Source: Rhodospirillales bacterium
Lineage (GTDB): Bacteria > Pseudomonadota > Alphaproteobacteria > Acetobacterales > Acetobacteraceae
DNA length: 8,090 bases
Direction of reading: 5' to 3'
Assembly (NCBI GenBank): GCA_015654825.1
Contig: JAATGE010000670.1
Coordinates: 1 to 8,090 of the forward strand
Both the position numbers and the translations under genes were made by a program. Below the pieces are notes generated by a model. That model was not told the DNA's origin. It searched no databases and was given only the letters and a program-made list of their open reading frames with translations. Shown piece after piece: positions 1 to 6,696 of this stretch (positions are counted from its first letter, which is position 1; the number at the start of each line of letters is the position of its first letter).

Positions 1-60
1 CGGGGCCAATGGGGGCGGGCTGCTGGATGGCGTCGATAGGCTCGGTGCCAGTGCCAGTCT
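1..60. other. Left edge, no gene supported
   Basis: The first 60 bases hold no ORF I can support. One plus-strand frame runs open from base 2 through the neighbouring repeat into the SDR gene, and another stops inside the repeat at 90-92. Neither shows a recognisable domain, and the stretch is too short to judge. It could be the edge of a gene lying to the left or plain intergenic DNA. Confidence 0.4.
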
Positions 61-126
61 CGGAACCAACAAAATTGGGGTCTGGGGCCTAAGGCCCCAG
101 CGGGGTCCTAGGGGCAGAGCCCCTAG
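61..126 (-). repeat. GC-rich double-hairpin 3'-end repeat, copy A (after SDR gene)
   Basis: Read on the minus strand, this element starts two bases after the SDR stop codon. It forms two perfect hairpins with 8-bp stems and 3-nt loops: 126-119 with 115-108 (CTAGGGGC/GCCCCTAG) and 100-93 with 89-82 (CTGGGGCC/GGCCCCAG). A T-rich tract (AATTTTGTT) and TTCCG follow. The hairpin plus T-tract looks like an intrinsic terminator for the SDR transcript. The outer 20 bases (61-80) match the equivalent flank of copy B at 18 positions, so the repeat unit extends beyond the hairpins. Termination is inferred; the hairpins and repetition are directly visible. Confidence 0.85.
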
Positions 127-128
127 CC

Positions 129-914
129 TTATGGCGGCTTGCCCGCATACGGCAACGATGCCGAAAGGCCGCCATCTACCGGGAATGCCTGGCCGTTTAC
201 GTACGAGGCCTCGTCGCTGAGCAGGAACAGGCCCATGGCTGCGACTTCCTCGGGTTGGCCGGCGCGTTGCAGCGGGTTGAGTTGGCCGATTTTTGCCGTG
301 GTGCCGCGGTCGTGCGCCATGTCGAAGATCGGCTTGGTCATGCCGGTTTCGATCAGGCCGGGGCAGATTGCGTTGATGCGCACGTTGGTGCCGGTCAGCG
401 TGTAGGCGGTTGTTTGCACCAGGCTGACCACGCCGGCTTTGCTGGCGGCGTAGGGGTGTCCGCTGGCGTTGGCTTTCAGGGCGGCGACGGAGGCGGTGCA
501 GACGATGGCACCGGCGCCCTGCCCGATCATGATCGGCGTTGCGTGTTTCACGGCCAGGAACGGGCCGATCAGATTGATGCGCAGGATTTCCAGCCAGTGT
601 TCGGGCGTCTGGTCGTGCAGTGCGACGCGGCCGCCGCTGATGCCGGCATTTGCCCAGACCCCGTCGAGGCGGCCGTAGCGCGACACGGCCAGGGCGATGA
701 AATCCCGCACTTCGGGTTCGCGGCCGGCGTCGGCTTCGACGGCCTCCGCGGTGCCGCCGGCGGCGCGGACCGAGGCCACGGTATCGCGAACCGCTTCGCT
801 GCGATCGACCGCCACGAGTTGGGCGCCTTCGCGTGCGAACAGCAGGCAGGCCGCGCGGCCGATGCCGCTGCCTGCGCCGGTGACGACGATCGATTTTCCT
901 GCCAGCCGCGCCAT
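129..914 (-). CDS. SDR family NAD(P)-dependent oxidoreductase
   Basis: This 261-aa protein is a classical short-chain dehydrogenase/reductase with a Rossmann fold, predicted cytoplasmic. Counting from the ATG at 914, it has the cofactor loop TGAGSGIG (12-19), an Asp at 37 at the end of strand beta-2 (usually a sign of NAD over NADP), NAG (89-91), and the full catalytic tetrad Asn114, Ser142, Tyr155 and Lys159 (YAASK). A PG motif at 185-186 and a C-terminal PVDGG segment follow. Length is normal for the family. I prefer the ATG at 914 to the in-frame GTG at 920 because a strong AGGGAGG ribosome site sits about 6 bases before the ATG and overlaps the GTG. The gene is divergent from hmgA with a 107-bp gap and ends 2 bp before repeat copy A. 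The substrate cannot be read from sequence. A role in aromatic degradation is possible only by neighbourhood. Confidence 0.93.
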   Translation of the reverse strand: MARLAGKSIVVTGAGSGIGRAACLLFAREGAQLVAVDRSEAVRDTVASVRAAGGTAEAVEADAGREPEVRDFIALAVSRYGRLDGVWANAGISGGRVALHDQTPEHWLEILRINLIGPFLAVKHATPIMIGQGAGAIVCTASVAALKANASGHPYAASKAGVVSLVQTTAYTLTGTNVRINAICPGLIETGMTKPIFDMAHDRGTTAKIGQLNPLQRAGQPEEVAAMGLFLLSDEASYVNGQAFPVDGGLSASLPYAGKPP

Positions 915-983
915 GCGCACCTCCCTGCCGGCGCGCAGTATGGCAACGGCGTGGGCGACCTGATATCCCCCGGTCCCGACCCT

Positions 984-999
984 GGCGGCGATCGCCGCC
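984..999. promoter_or_regulatory. Perfect 16-bp palindrome in SDR/hmgA divergent gap
   Basis: GGCGGCGATCGCCGCC is a perfect inverted repeat, 22 bp upstream of the hmgA start and 69 bp upstream of the SDR start. A dimeric regulator could bind here and control both divergent genes. It would also form a hairpin in the hmgA leader if transcription starts upstream. In a GC-rich genome such palindromes occur by chance, and I see no convincing -35/-10 pair to anchor it. Function is inferred. Confidence 0.3.
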
Positions 1000-1021
1000 C
1001 CGGAAATTGCCGGAGAAGCCG

Positions 1022-2386
1022 ATGAACGCTCCCTTCCGCCCCGCCGATGCCGGGCAGGCCGCCCTGCCCTACCAGTCGGGTTTCGGTAATGGCTTTGAAA
1101 GCGAGGCGCTGCCGGGTGCGCTGCCGATCGGCCGCAATTCGCCGCAACGTTGCGCTTACGGCTTGTACGCCGAGCAGCTCAGCGGGTCGCCGTTCACGGC
1201 GCCGCGGGCCAGCAACCAGCGTAGCTGGCTGTATCGTATTCGGCCGAGCGTGCGCCATCTGGGCCGCTTCACGAAGGCCGATGCGGGCTTCTGGCGCACC
1301 GCGCCGTGCGTGGAGGTGGATTTGCCGATCCAGCCGCTGCGCTGGAGTCCCGTGGCTGTGCCGGCCGACGAACTGACAGTGATCGAGGGCATGCATACGG
1401 TGACGACCGCGGGCGATGCGGACGCGCGCACCGGCATGGCGGCGCATATCTATCTCGCCAACCGCGGCATGCCGGACGATGTTTTTTATAACGCGGACGG
1501 CGAAATGCTGTTCGTGCCGCAGCAGGGCGCGCTGCGGTTTCGCACCGAATTCGGTGTGATCGAGGCGGGGCCGGGCGAGATCGTGGTTATTCCGCGCGGT
1601 GTGAAGTTCGCGGCGGATCCGCTGGGCGGGACGGCGCGCGGCTATGTGTGCGAGAATTACGGCGGCCATTTGACGCTGCCGGACCGCGGCCCGATCGGCG
1701 CGAACTGCCTGGCCAACCCGCGCGATTTCAAAACCCCTGTCGCGGCCTACGAGGATCGGACGGAGCCGTGCCGGCTTACGGTCAAATGGGGCGGGGCGCT
1801 GTGGGTGACTAATCTGGATCATTCGCCGCTGGATGTGGTGGCCTGGCACGGGAATTATGCGCCTTACAAGTATGATCTGCGCAATTTCTCGCCGGTGGGG
1901 CCGCTGCTGTTCGACCATGCCGATCCCTCGATCTTCACGACGCTGACGGCACCTACGGGGACGCCGGGCACCGCGAACGTCGATTTCGTGATTTTTCCGG
2001 ATCGCTGGATGGTGGCGGAGAATACGTTCCGTCCGCCGTGGTATCACATGAACATCATGAGCGAGTTCATGGGCTTGATCTATGGCGCCTATGACGCGAA
2101 GCCGCAGGGGTTTCTGCCGGGTGGGTTTTCGTTGCATAACTGCATGCTGCCGCACGGGCCGGATACCGAGGCGTTCGAAGCCGCCAGCACGGCGCAGCTT
2201 GGGCCGCGCAAGCTGGAGGGGACGATGGCGTTCATGTTCGAAACGTTCCTGCCGCAGCGGGTGACGGCCTGGGCGGCTGGGCTGGCGGAATTGCAGAAGG
2301 ATTACGTCGATTTCTGGCGGGGGCTGGAACGGCGGCTCGAGGGGAAGGAAGGCCCAGGGTCTGCCCTGGACCCGCTGGGGCCTTAG
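1022..2386 (+). CDS. hmgA: Homogentisate 1,2-dioxygenase
   Basis: This enzyme uses Fe(II) and O2 to open the ring of homogentisate, giving 4-maleylacetoacetate, in cytoplasmic tyrosine/phenylalanine breakdown. The 454-aa product has the family N-terminus ([19 protein letters not shown], 17-35). The iron ligands His342, Glu348 and His378 ([11 protein letters not shown] and LPHGPD) have exactly the spacing of the human enzyme's His335/Glu341/His371. His299 in FDHADPSIF corresponds to human catalytic His292. The ATG at 1022 is chosen because GGAGAAG precedes it; an upstream in-frame TTG at 1007 lies before that site and is not favoured. The last 11 residues (444-454) and the TAG stop are encoded by repeat copy B, giving a low-complexity tail ([11 protein letters not shown]) not expected in the family core. 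fahA follows 102 bp downstream on the same strand, consistent with a catabolic operon. Confidence 0.97.
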   Translation: MNAPFRPADAGQAALPYQSGFGNGFESEALPGALPIGRNSPQRCAYGLYAEQLSGSPFTAPRASNQRSWLYRIRPSVRHLGRFTKADAGFWRTAPCVEVDLPIQPLRWSPVAVPADELTVIEGMHTVTTAGDADARTGMAAHIYLANRGMPDDVFYNADGEMLFVPQQGALRFRTEFGVIEAGPGEIVVIPRGVKFAADPLGGTARGYVCENYGGHLTLPDRGPIGANCLANPRDFKTPVAAYEDRTEPCRLTVKWGGALWVTNLDHSPLDVVAWHGNYAPYKYDLRNFSPVGPLLFDHADPSIFTTLTAPTGTPGTANVDFVIFPDRWMVAENTFRPPWYHMNIMSEFMGLIYGAYDAKPQGFLPGGFSLHNCMLPHGPDTEAFEAASTAQLGPRKLEGTMAFMFETFLPQRVTAWAAGLAELQKDYVDFWRGLERRLEGKEGPGSALDPLGP

Positions 2387-2414
2387 GCCCCAGACCCCAA
2401 TTTTATTTGTTCCG
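2351..2414 (+). repeat. GC-rich double-hairpin 3'-end repeat, copy B (overlaps hmgA end)
   Basis: This copy has a first hairpin CCAGGG/CCCTGG (2354-2359 with 2364-2369, 4-nt loop) and a second CTGGGGCC/GGCCCCAG (2375-2382 with 2386-2393, loop TTA). AATTTTATTTGTTCCG follows, matching the tail of copy A. The hmgA TAG stop (2384-2386) lies in the loop and first stem base of the second hairpin. Transcription from hmgA into fahA would have to pass this element, so it may terminate or attenuate, or stabilise the hmgA 3' end. That role is inferred. Confidence 0.88.
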
Positions 2415-2488
2415 CGGCCGACCTCGACTTCGAGTGTAAGCGAAGGGGTCCGGGGACTTGTCGCCAGTTGATTTTTTGGGAAACAACA
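2415..2488 (+). promoter_or_regulatory. hmgA-fahA spacer with alternative small hairpins
   Basis: Two overlapping inverted repeats are mutually exclusive: CTCGA/TCGAG (2423-2427 with 2430-2434) and CTTCG/CGAAG (2428-2432 with 2441-2445). The spacer ends in a T-run (2472-2477) and a weak GGGAA ribosome site about 6 bases before the fahA ATG. This could be a leader of a separate fahA promoter or an attenuator after repeat B. The stems are only 5 bp, so the support is thin. Confidence 0.25.
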
Positions 2489-3793
2489 ATGATCGAGCTT
2501 GATTCCACGCACGATCCGGCGCTGCAAAGCTGGGTCACCAATGCCAACAATCATCCGGATTTCCCAATCCAGAATCTGCCACTTGGCGTCTTCGCGCCGC
2601 TAAACGGCGAAAGGCGCGCCGGCGTCGCGATCGGTGACCATATCCTTGATCTGGCCGCCTGCGCCGTGCACGGGCTCCTCGCCGGTGACGCACTGCGTGC
2701 CGCGCAGGCAGCGCAAGGCGGCACTCTAAACGCCCTGCTCGCGCTCGGTGCGAGGCCGAGGCGCGCACTGCGCCTCGCACTCGTAGGCATTCTGGCGCGG
2801 GGCAGCGCGGCGGAGCCGCAGGCGGAGGCGCTGCTGCATGACGCTGGCGCGTGCACGCTGCATCTGCCGGCATTGATCGGCGATTATACCGATTTTTACG
2901 CGGGCCTTCACCACGCCATGGCGGTGGGAAAACTGTTCCGGCCGGATGCGCCGCTGCTGCCGAACTACAAGTATGTGCCGATCGGCTATCATGGGCGTGC
3001 CTCCAGCGTGGTTCCGTCGGGGGTGCCGTTTCGGCGGCCGAGTGGGCAGCGCAAGCCGGCGGGCCAGGCGGAGCCGGATTTCGGGCCGTGCCGCAATCTG
3101 GATTATGAGCTGGAGCTTGGTATCTGGATTGGTCCTGGGAACGAACCGGGTGCGCCGATCCCGATCGGGAGCGCTTGCGAGCACATTGCCGGGTTTTGCC
3201 TGCTGAACGACTGGTCCGCGCGGGATGTGCAGGCGTGGGAATATCAGCCGCTGGGCCCGTTCCTGGGCAAGAGCTTTGCCACCACGATTTCGCCGTGGAT
3301 CGTTACGCCTGAGGCACTGGCGCCGTTCCGTATCGCGCAGGCGGCGCGGCCGGAGGGCGATCCGCGTCCCCTGCCCTATCTGTGGGACGACGCGGATCAG
3401 CAAGCGGGAGCATTGAACCTGGTGCTGGAAGTGCTGTTGCTGACACCAAGGATGCGTGAAGCAGGTGACGAGCCGCATCGCCTGTCGCGCGGCAATGCGC
3501 GGGACGCCTACTGGACCGTTTCACAATTGGTAGCACACCACAGCAGCAACGGCTGCAATTTGCGGCCCGGCGATTTGTTCGGATCAGGAACGCTTTCCGG
3601 CCCCACGCCGGACAGTCTGGGCAGCCTGCTGGAACTAACCGAAAGCGGCCGCAAGCCCCTGGCGCTACCGAACGGCGAAACCCGCCGCTTCCTGGAGGAT
3701 GGCGACGAGATTCTGTTCCGTGCCCGCGCCGAGGCGCCAGGCGCCGCATCGATTGGCTTCGGTTCCTGCCGCGCCGTGGTACTGCCTAATTAA
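2489..3793 (+). CDS. fahA: Fumarylacetoacetase (fumarylacetoacetate hydrolase)
   Basis: This enzyme catalyses the last step of tyrosine breakdown, hydrolysing fumarylacetoacetate to fumarate and acetoacetate in the cytoplasm with a divalent metal. The 434-aa product has the N-terminal SH3-like region followed by the catalytic beta-roll. Predicted metal ligands are Asp135 (DYTDF), Glu207 and Glu209 (DYELELG), and Asp241 (NDWSARDVQ). His142 in the HHAMAVG segment fits the catalytic histidine of mammalian FAH, and VPIGYHGRASSVV (163-175) is a family signature. Length is typical for FAH. The ATG at 2489 gives the expected N-terminus; an upstream TTG at 2468 is in frame but has no reason to be used. 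The gene follows hmgA and is probably co-regulated with it. The isomerase acting between the two (MaiA) is not present here. The stop codon abuts an AT-rich hairpin shared with the convergent kinase gene. Confidence 0.97.
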   Translation: MIELDSTHDPALQSWVTNANNHPDFPIQNLPLGVFAPLNGERRAGVAIGDHILDLAACAVHGLLAGDALRAAQAAQGGTLNALLALGARPRRALRLALVGILARGSAAEPQAEALLHDAGACTLHLPALIGDYTDFYAGLHHAMAVGKLFRPDAPLLPNYKYVPIGYHGRASSVVPSGVPFRRPSGQRKPAGQAEPDFGPCRNLDYELELGIWIGPGNEPGAPIPIGSACEHIAGFCLLNDWSARDVQAWEYQPLGPFLGKSFATTISPWIVTPEALAPFRIAQAARPEGDPRPLPYLWDDADQQAGALNLVLEVLLLTPRMREAGDEPHRLSRGNARDAYWTVSQLVAHHSSNGCNLRPGDLFGSGTLSGPTPDSLGSLLELTESGRKPLALPNGETRRFLEDGDEILFRARAEAPGAASIGFGSCRAVVLPN

Positions 3794-3835
3794 CAAAAGT
3801 TTTTGCTTCTTTTTTCAAAAAGAAGTGCTTTTGTT
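3792..3835. repeat. AT-rich hairpin element, short form; likely bidirectional terminator
   Basis: This element fills the 47-bp gap between the convergent fahA and kinase genes and overlaps the last two bases of the fahA TAA. Outer arms AACAAAAG/CTTTTGTT (3792-3799 with 3828-3835) enclose an inner 9-bp stem CTTCTTTTT/AAAAAGAAG (3806-3814 with 3817-3825). Bases 3792-3825 are identical over 34 nt to 6534-6567, so this is a dispersed repeat and not just a local terminator. T-runs on both strands make a bidirectional terminator plausible, although the stems are AT-rich, unlike classic intrinsic terminators. Confidence 0.75.
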
Positions 3836-3840
3836 TCTGC

Positions 3841-5706
3841 CTACTTCCCCTCCTGCGTCTCCACGGTCATAATTCCCACCGCGACTTTTTCATTCCGCTG
3901 TGCCGCGCCGTTCAGTGCAGCACGCAACGAACTCAGGTAGGTGGCGAATGTTTGCGGCGCCTGTACCTTGGTAAATAATGCGCCGGAGGAAGCGACGGCG
4001 ACGATCAGGTCGGTGCCGAACGGCGGGCCGATCGTGTCTGTGCTGCGGATCGGCACGACCTCGCCGGGGGCGTAGGCGTGGCCGCGGGCCTTCAGGTTGG
4101 GAAAGAGCTGCACGGCGAACAGGTCGTGGCCCGGCGCCGAGCGGTCGTCGCGGGTCAGGTAGGTGACGACGAGCCAGTTCGGAAACGCGGGCGCCGTTAC
4201 GTCGGGCCAGATCGGGTCGCGGTCGTGCAGCACGGTCTTGCCGCCGCTCAGCGCGAGCTGGATTGTTCCGGCGGTGGCGGCCGGGCGCAGTACATCGAGC
4301 AAGTCGCACCATTTCGAATCCAGCGTGCCGGCGTGCCAGGCGACGGCGAGGCCGGAGGATGCGGCCGCGACTGACGACAGGGCGGCGGTTTCCGCCTCGC
4401 CGCGGCCGGCGAAGCCGCCGACCTGAACGCCGTCGGCACTGACGCTGGTGGTGAGCAGCGTGCAGGATGCGGCGGCGGCGGCGCTGGCGACCGCGGGCGC
4501 CACGATGGCGGGATCGGGCGGCGGCGGTGAAGGTTTGGCGACGGGCGGTGTGGGGGCCGACGTTGTCGGGGCTGGCGTGGGGTTCGCGGAGGCCGGCGCT
4601 GGCGTTGGGGTTGTCGATGCGGGTTTTGGTGGCGAGCCGCCGCGCAGGAACATGAACGCGCCGCCGGCGCCGGCGACCGCCAGCACCGCGACGCCGGCGA
4701 GCACCAAGGGCATTGGGCCGCCGCGTTTTGCCGCCGGGGCGACGGTGCGCGGTGCTTCCCTGGCCGGGGTGGCCGCGGGTTTTGGCGCCAGCGGTGCCGC
4801 CGCGGCGGCTGGAGGCCGCTTGGCGCTGACCACCACGGTTGCGTCATCGTCCTCGTCCGGCAGTGCCGCCGCCGGGGTTCGGGCGGACTGGGCCAGGGCG
4901 GCGCGCAGGGCGGAGGCGAACTCGTCGGCGGTGGCGAAACGGTCCGCGGGGGCGCGGGCCATTGCACGGGCCACTACGGCATCGAAGGCGGACGGCACAT
5001 CACCGCGGGCGGAGACCGGGGGCGGCGTTTCCGTGTTCAAAACTTTCTGCATGATCGTGGTCATGCTGCCCTCGTAAGGGCGCTGGCCGCTCAGCAGCTG
5101 GAAGGTCATTACGCCAGCGGCGTAAAGATCGCTGCGCGCGTCGACCGGCTCGCCGAGGAATTGTTCGGGGGGCATGTAGGCCGGCGTGCCCATGACGGTG
5201 CCGACCGAGGTCATGCTGCTGCTTTCGATGCGCGCAATGCCGAAATCGGCGATTTTTACCTGGCCGCCTTCGACGATGATGATGTTGCCGGGCTTGATGT
5301 CGCGGTGCACGACGCCGCGGGCGTGGCTGTAGGCGAGGCCGGCGAGGACCTGTTCCATGATCCGCACGGCGTCGCGCGGGGGCAGGCGTTTCTGTTCGTC
5401 GAGCAGCGTTTTCAGGGATTTGCCGGAGGCGAATTCCATGACGATGAAGGCGATGTCGTTAACTTCGCCGTAATCGTAGACGCCGACGATGTTCGGGTGG
5501 GTCAGGCGGCCTGCGGCCTGGGCCTCGCGCTTGAAGCGGGCGAGGGCTTCGGCGGTTTCCTCGTCGTCGGCGTCGACCAGGCGCACGGTCTTGATGGCGA
5601 CGCGGCGATCGATCAGCGGATCCCAGCCGTCATAGACGATGCCCATGGCGCCGCGACCGAGTGTGCCACGCAGTTCGTATTTGCCCAGCTTTTCCGGCGC
5701 ACTCAT
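3841..5706 (-). CDS. Transmembrane Hanks-type Ser/Thr protein kinase with periplasmic DUF4384-like C-terminus
   Basis: This 621-aa kinase probably senses an envelope signal and phosphorylates cytoplasmic proteins on Ser/Thr. The kinase domain (about 10-270) is complete: glycine loop LGRGAMGIVY (16-25), Lys39, alpha-C Glu61, HRDIKPGN (134-141, Asp136), DFG (154-156), a Ser/Thr-rich activation loop (162-174) and PPE (179-181). An acidic DEDDDATVVV stretch (284-293) follows, then one membrane segment (about 333-354) and a Pro/Ala/Thr-rich spacer (358-404). The presumed periplasmic part (about 414-621) carries Cys415 and Cys467, which could form a disulfide. Residues about 510-578 (WLVVTYLTRD, LFPN, YAPGEVVPI, PPFGTDLIVAVASS) resemble the DUF4384 family often found with bacterial kinases; this is from memory of the pattern. 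The ATG overlaps the phosphatase stop (ATGA) and has no strong ribosome site of its own, which indicates translational coupling. T6SS PpkA-like kinases are related, but no secretion genes are visible. Confidence 0.94.
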   Translation of the reverse strand: MSAPEKLGKYELRGTLGRGAMGIVYDGWDPLIDRRVAIKTVRLVDADDEETAEALARFKREAQAAGRLTHPNIVGVYDYGEVNDIAFIVMEFASGKSLKTLLDEQKRLPPRDAVRIMEQVLAGLAYSHARGVVHRDIKPGNIIIVEGGQVKIADFGIARIESSSMTSVGTVMGTPAYMPPEQFLGEPVDARSDLYAAGVMTFQLLSGQRPYEGSMTTIMQKVLNTETPPPVSARGDVPSAFDAVVARAMARAPADRFATADEFASALRAALAQSARTPAAALPDEDDDATVVVSAKRPPAAAAAPLAPKPAATPAREAPRTVAPAAKRGGPMPLVLAGVAVLAVAGAGGAFMFLRGGSPPKPASTTPTPAPASANPTPAPTTSAPTPPVAKPSPPPPDPAIVAPAVASAAAAASCTLLTTSVSADGVQVGGFAGRGEAETAALSSVAAASSGLAVAWHAGTLDSKWCDLLDVLRPAATAGTIQLALSGGKTVLHDRDPIWPDVTAPAFPNWLVVTYLTRDDRSAPGHDLFAVQLFPNLKARGHAYAPGEVVPIRSTDTIGPPFGTDLIVAVASSGALFTKVQAPQTFATYLSSLRAALNGAAQRNEKVAVGIMTVETQEGK

Positions 5707-6443
5707 GCCAGGGCGGCCCCGGTCACGTCGCGGACATCGACCACCAGGGCGGTGACGTTGTCGCGGGCGCCGTGCGTCACCGCGGCGGCGATCAGCGCCT
5801 CCGCGGGTCCCTCGCCCGCATCCGCGGCCAGCAGCGTGGCGAGCGTTGCCTCATCGAGCTCCTTGGACAGGCCATCGCTGCATAACAGGAAACGGTCGCC
5901 GGCCTCGAGCGCGCCGGTGACCTTGTCCAGTTCGAGCACGTCGTCGCCGCCGCCGACGGCGCGTGTGATCACATTTGCTTGTGGATGATGCTCGGCCTGC
6001 TCTGCGGTTATGGCGCCGGCGTCGACCAGTTCCTGGGTGAGGCTGTGGTCGCGGGTGACCTGCTGCATGACGCCGCCGCGCAGCAGGTAGGCCCGCGAGT
6101 CGCCGGCCCAGAGGCTGGCGAAATGGCCGCCGCGGACCATCAGGACCACCAGCGTGGAGGCGATGACGCTGCCGCTGCCGCGCTGCGACGCTTCGGCGAG
6201 CAGGGCCGCGTGCACGTCCGCGACGCGTTCGCGCACCGTGTTCAGCAGTTCCACCCCGGAGAGCGCCGGCGGAATTTCGCTGAGTGCGTCAGCCAACATG
6301 CCGGATGCGACCTCGCCGGCGTCATGCCCGCCAGCGCCGTCCGCAACGGCCCAGAGGCCGATATCCGGCCGGCTGACGAACGTATCCTCGTTATGCTTGC
6401 GCACGGTGCCGTTATGGGTGCTGGCCCATACTTTAAATGGCAT
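5703..6443 (-). CDS. PP2C-family Ser/Thr protein phosphatase (PrpC/Stp1/PppA type)
   Basis: This 246-aa cytoplasmic metal-dependent phosphatase probably removes phosphate from the partner kinase and its targets. PP2C motifs occur in order: RKHNED (15-20, Asp20), VADGAGGHDAGEVAS (33-47, Asp35/Gly36 metal site), WAGDSRAYLLR (112-122), TRDHSLTQELVDAG (130-143), NVITRAVGG (157-165), LLCSDGLSKEL (186-196, Asp190) and GARDNVTALVV (225-235, Asp228). All metal-ligand aspartates appear intact. Length matches the bacterial single-domain class. The start at 6443 gives the expected N-terminus (MPFKVWASTHNGTVR). Ribosome-site support is modest: a G-run about 8-13 bases upstream. It is the first gene of a two-gene operon, with its TGA overlapping the kinase ATG. 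The order phosphatase-kinase resembles PppA-PpkA and PrpC-PrkC pairs. Confidence 0.96.
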   Translation of the reverse strand: MPFKVWASTHNGTVRKHNEDTFVSRPDIGLWAVADGAGGHDAGEVASGMLADALSEIPPALSGVELLNTVRERVADVHAALLAEASQRGSGSVIASTLVVLMVRGGHFASLWAGDSRAYLLRGGVMQQVTRDHSLTQELVDAGAITAEQAEHHPQANVITRAVGGGDDVLELDKVTGALEAGDRFLLCSDGLSKELDEATLATLLAADAGEGPAEALIAAAVTHGARDNVTALVVDVRDVTGAALA

Positions 6444-6529
6444 CCGGCAACCCCCCGTGCTGTCTGCCCTCTCCGTTTAAAGCCTTGTTAGCGCAAGCGG
6501 AAGCGGCTGCCGGCGCGTGGCACAGGCAA
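6444..6529 (-). promoter_or_regulatory. Probable upstream region of the phosphatase-kinase operon
   Basis: This stretch must carry the 5' leader, and probably the promoter, of the minus-strand phosphatase-kinase pair. Its only AT-rich piece is around 6474-6491 (GCTTTAAACGG on the minus strand). TTTAAA could serve as a -10, but I find no well-spaced -35, so no promoter is called precisely. The AT-rich palindrome begins immediately to the right. Confidence 0.3.
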
Positions 6530-6623
6530 GATGAACAAAAGTTTTTGCTTCTTTTTTCAAAAAGAAGTTCTTTTTCTTGTTCTTTTTTGAAAAAAAGAAC
6601 CAAAAAACTTTTGCAAATTCATC
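6530..6623. repeat. AT-rich branched palindrome, long form
   Basis: This 94-bp element in the divergent phosphatase/OmpA gap can fold into a three-way junction. The outer stem GATGAA-CAAAAGTTTTTG (6530-6547) pairs with CAAAAAACTTTTG (6601-6613) and TTCATC (6618-6623), leaving CAAA bulged plus a one-base slip. Two inner arms are CTTCTTTTT/AAAAAGAAG (6548-6556 with 6559-6567) and GTTCTTTTTT/AAAAAAGAAC (6579-6588 with 6591-6600). The left 34 bases (6534-6567) are identical to the short form at 3792-3825. Almost every base is paired and composition differs sharply from the GC-rich neighbours. It looks like a non-coding miniature or REP-like element. I see no transposase and no clear target duplication. 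Confidence 0.8.
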
Positions 6624-6696
6624 GGAGGGGCACCGCGTGGCTAGGCGGCGGAGCGATGTTTGTGGTAACGGCAGGCCCATTAGAGAGGTGCACACC

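Noticed and set aside
569..2554. A 661-codon open frame on the minus strand, antisense to hmgA and overlapping the SDR start.
   Set aside because: It is an antisense shadow: very Arg/Pro/His-rich, no domain, and it overlaps hmgA, which has all catalytic residues. It also runs through the repeat and the intergenic gaps. Such long open frames opposite real genes are common at high GC.
2726..3478. A minus-strand open frame inside fahA.
   Set aside because: It lies wholly opposite conserved fumarylacetoacetase motifs and has shadow-like Arg/Gln-rich composition.
4448..5077. A plus-strand open frame rich in Ala and Gly opposite the kinase linker.
   Set aside because: It is the reverse of the Pro/Ala-rich kinase linker, with no domain and low complexity. 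The minus-strand kinase frame is clearly the coding one.
5161..5988. A 275-codon plus-strand frame opposite the kinase and phosphatase genes.
   Set aside because: It is rich in Asp, Gly, His and Ala, crosses the junction of two well-supported minus-strand genes and matches no family I know.
3841..6443. The kinase-phosphatase pair as part of a type VI secretion locus.
   Set aside because: PpkA/PppA similarity is only at family level, and no T6SS structural gene, FHA protein or TagF-like gene is in the window.
6531..6590. A short open frame starting MNKSFCFFFQKE within the AT-rich palindrome.
   Set aside because: Its Phe/Lys composition comes directly from the T- and A-runs of the hairpins, it has no ribosome site, and the short copy near 3792 lacks the ATG.
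6637..6696. Alternative in-frame GTG start for the first OmpA-like gene, with GGAGG upstream.
   Set aside because: It would add 20 residues ahead of a normal signal peptide. The ATG at 6697 has a ribosome site and spacing conserved in the paralogue.
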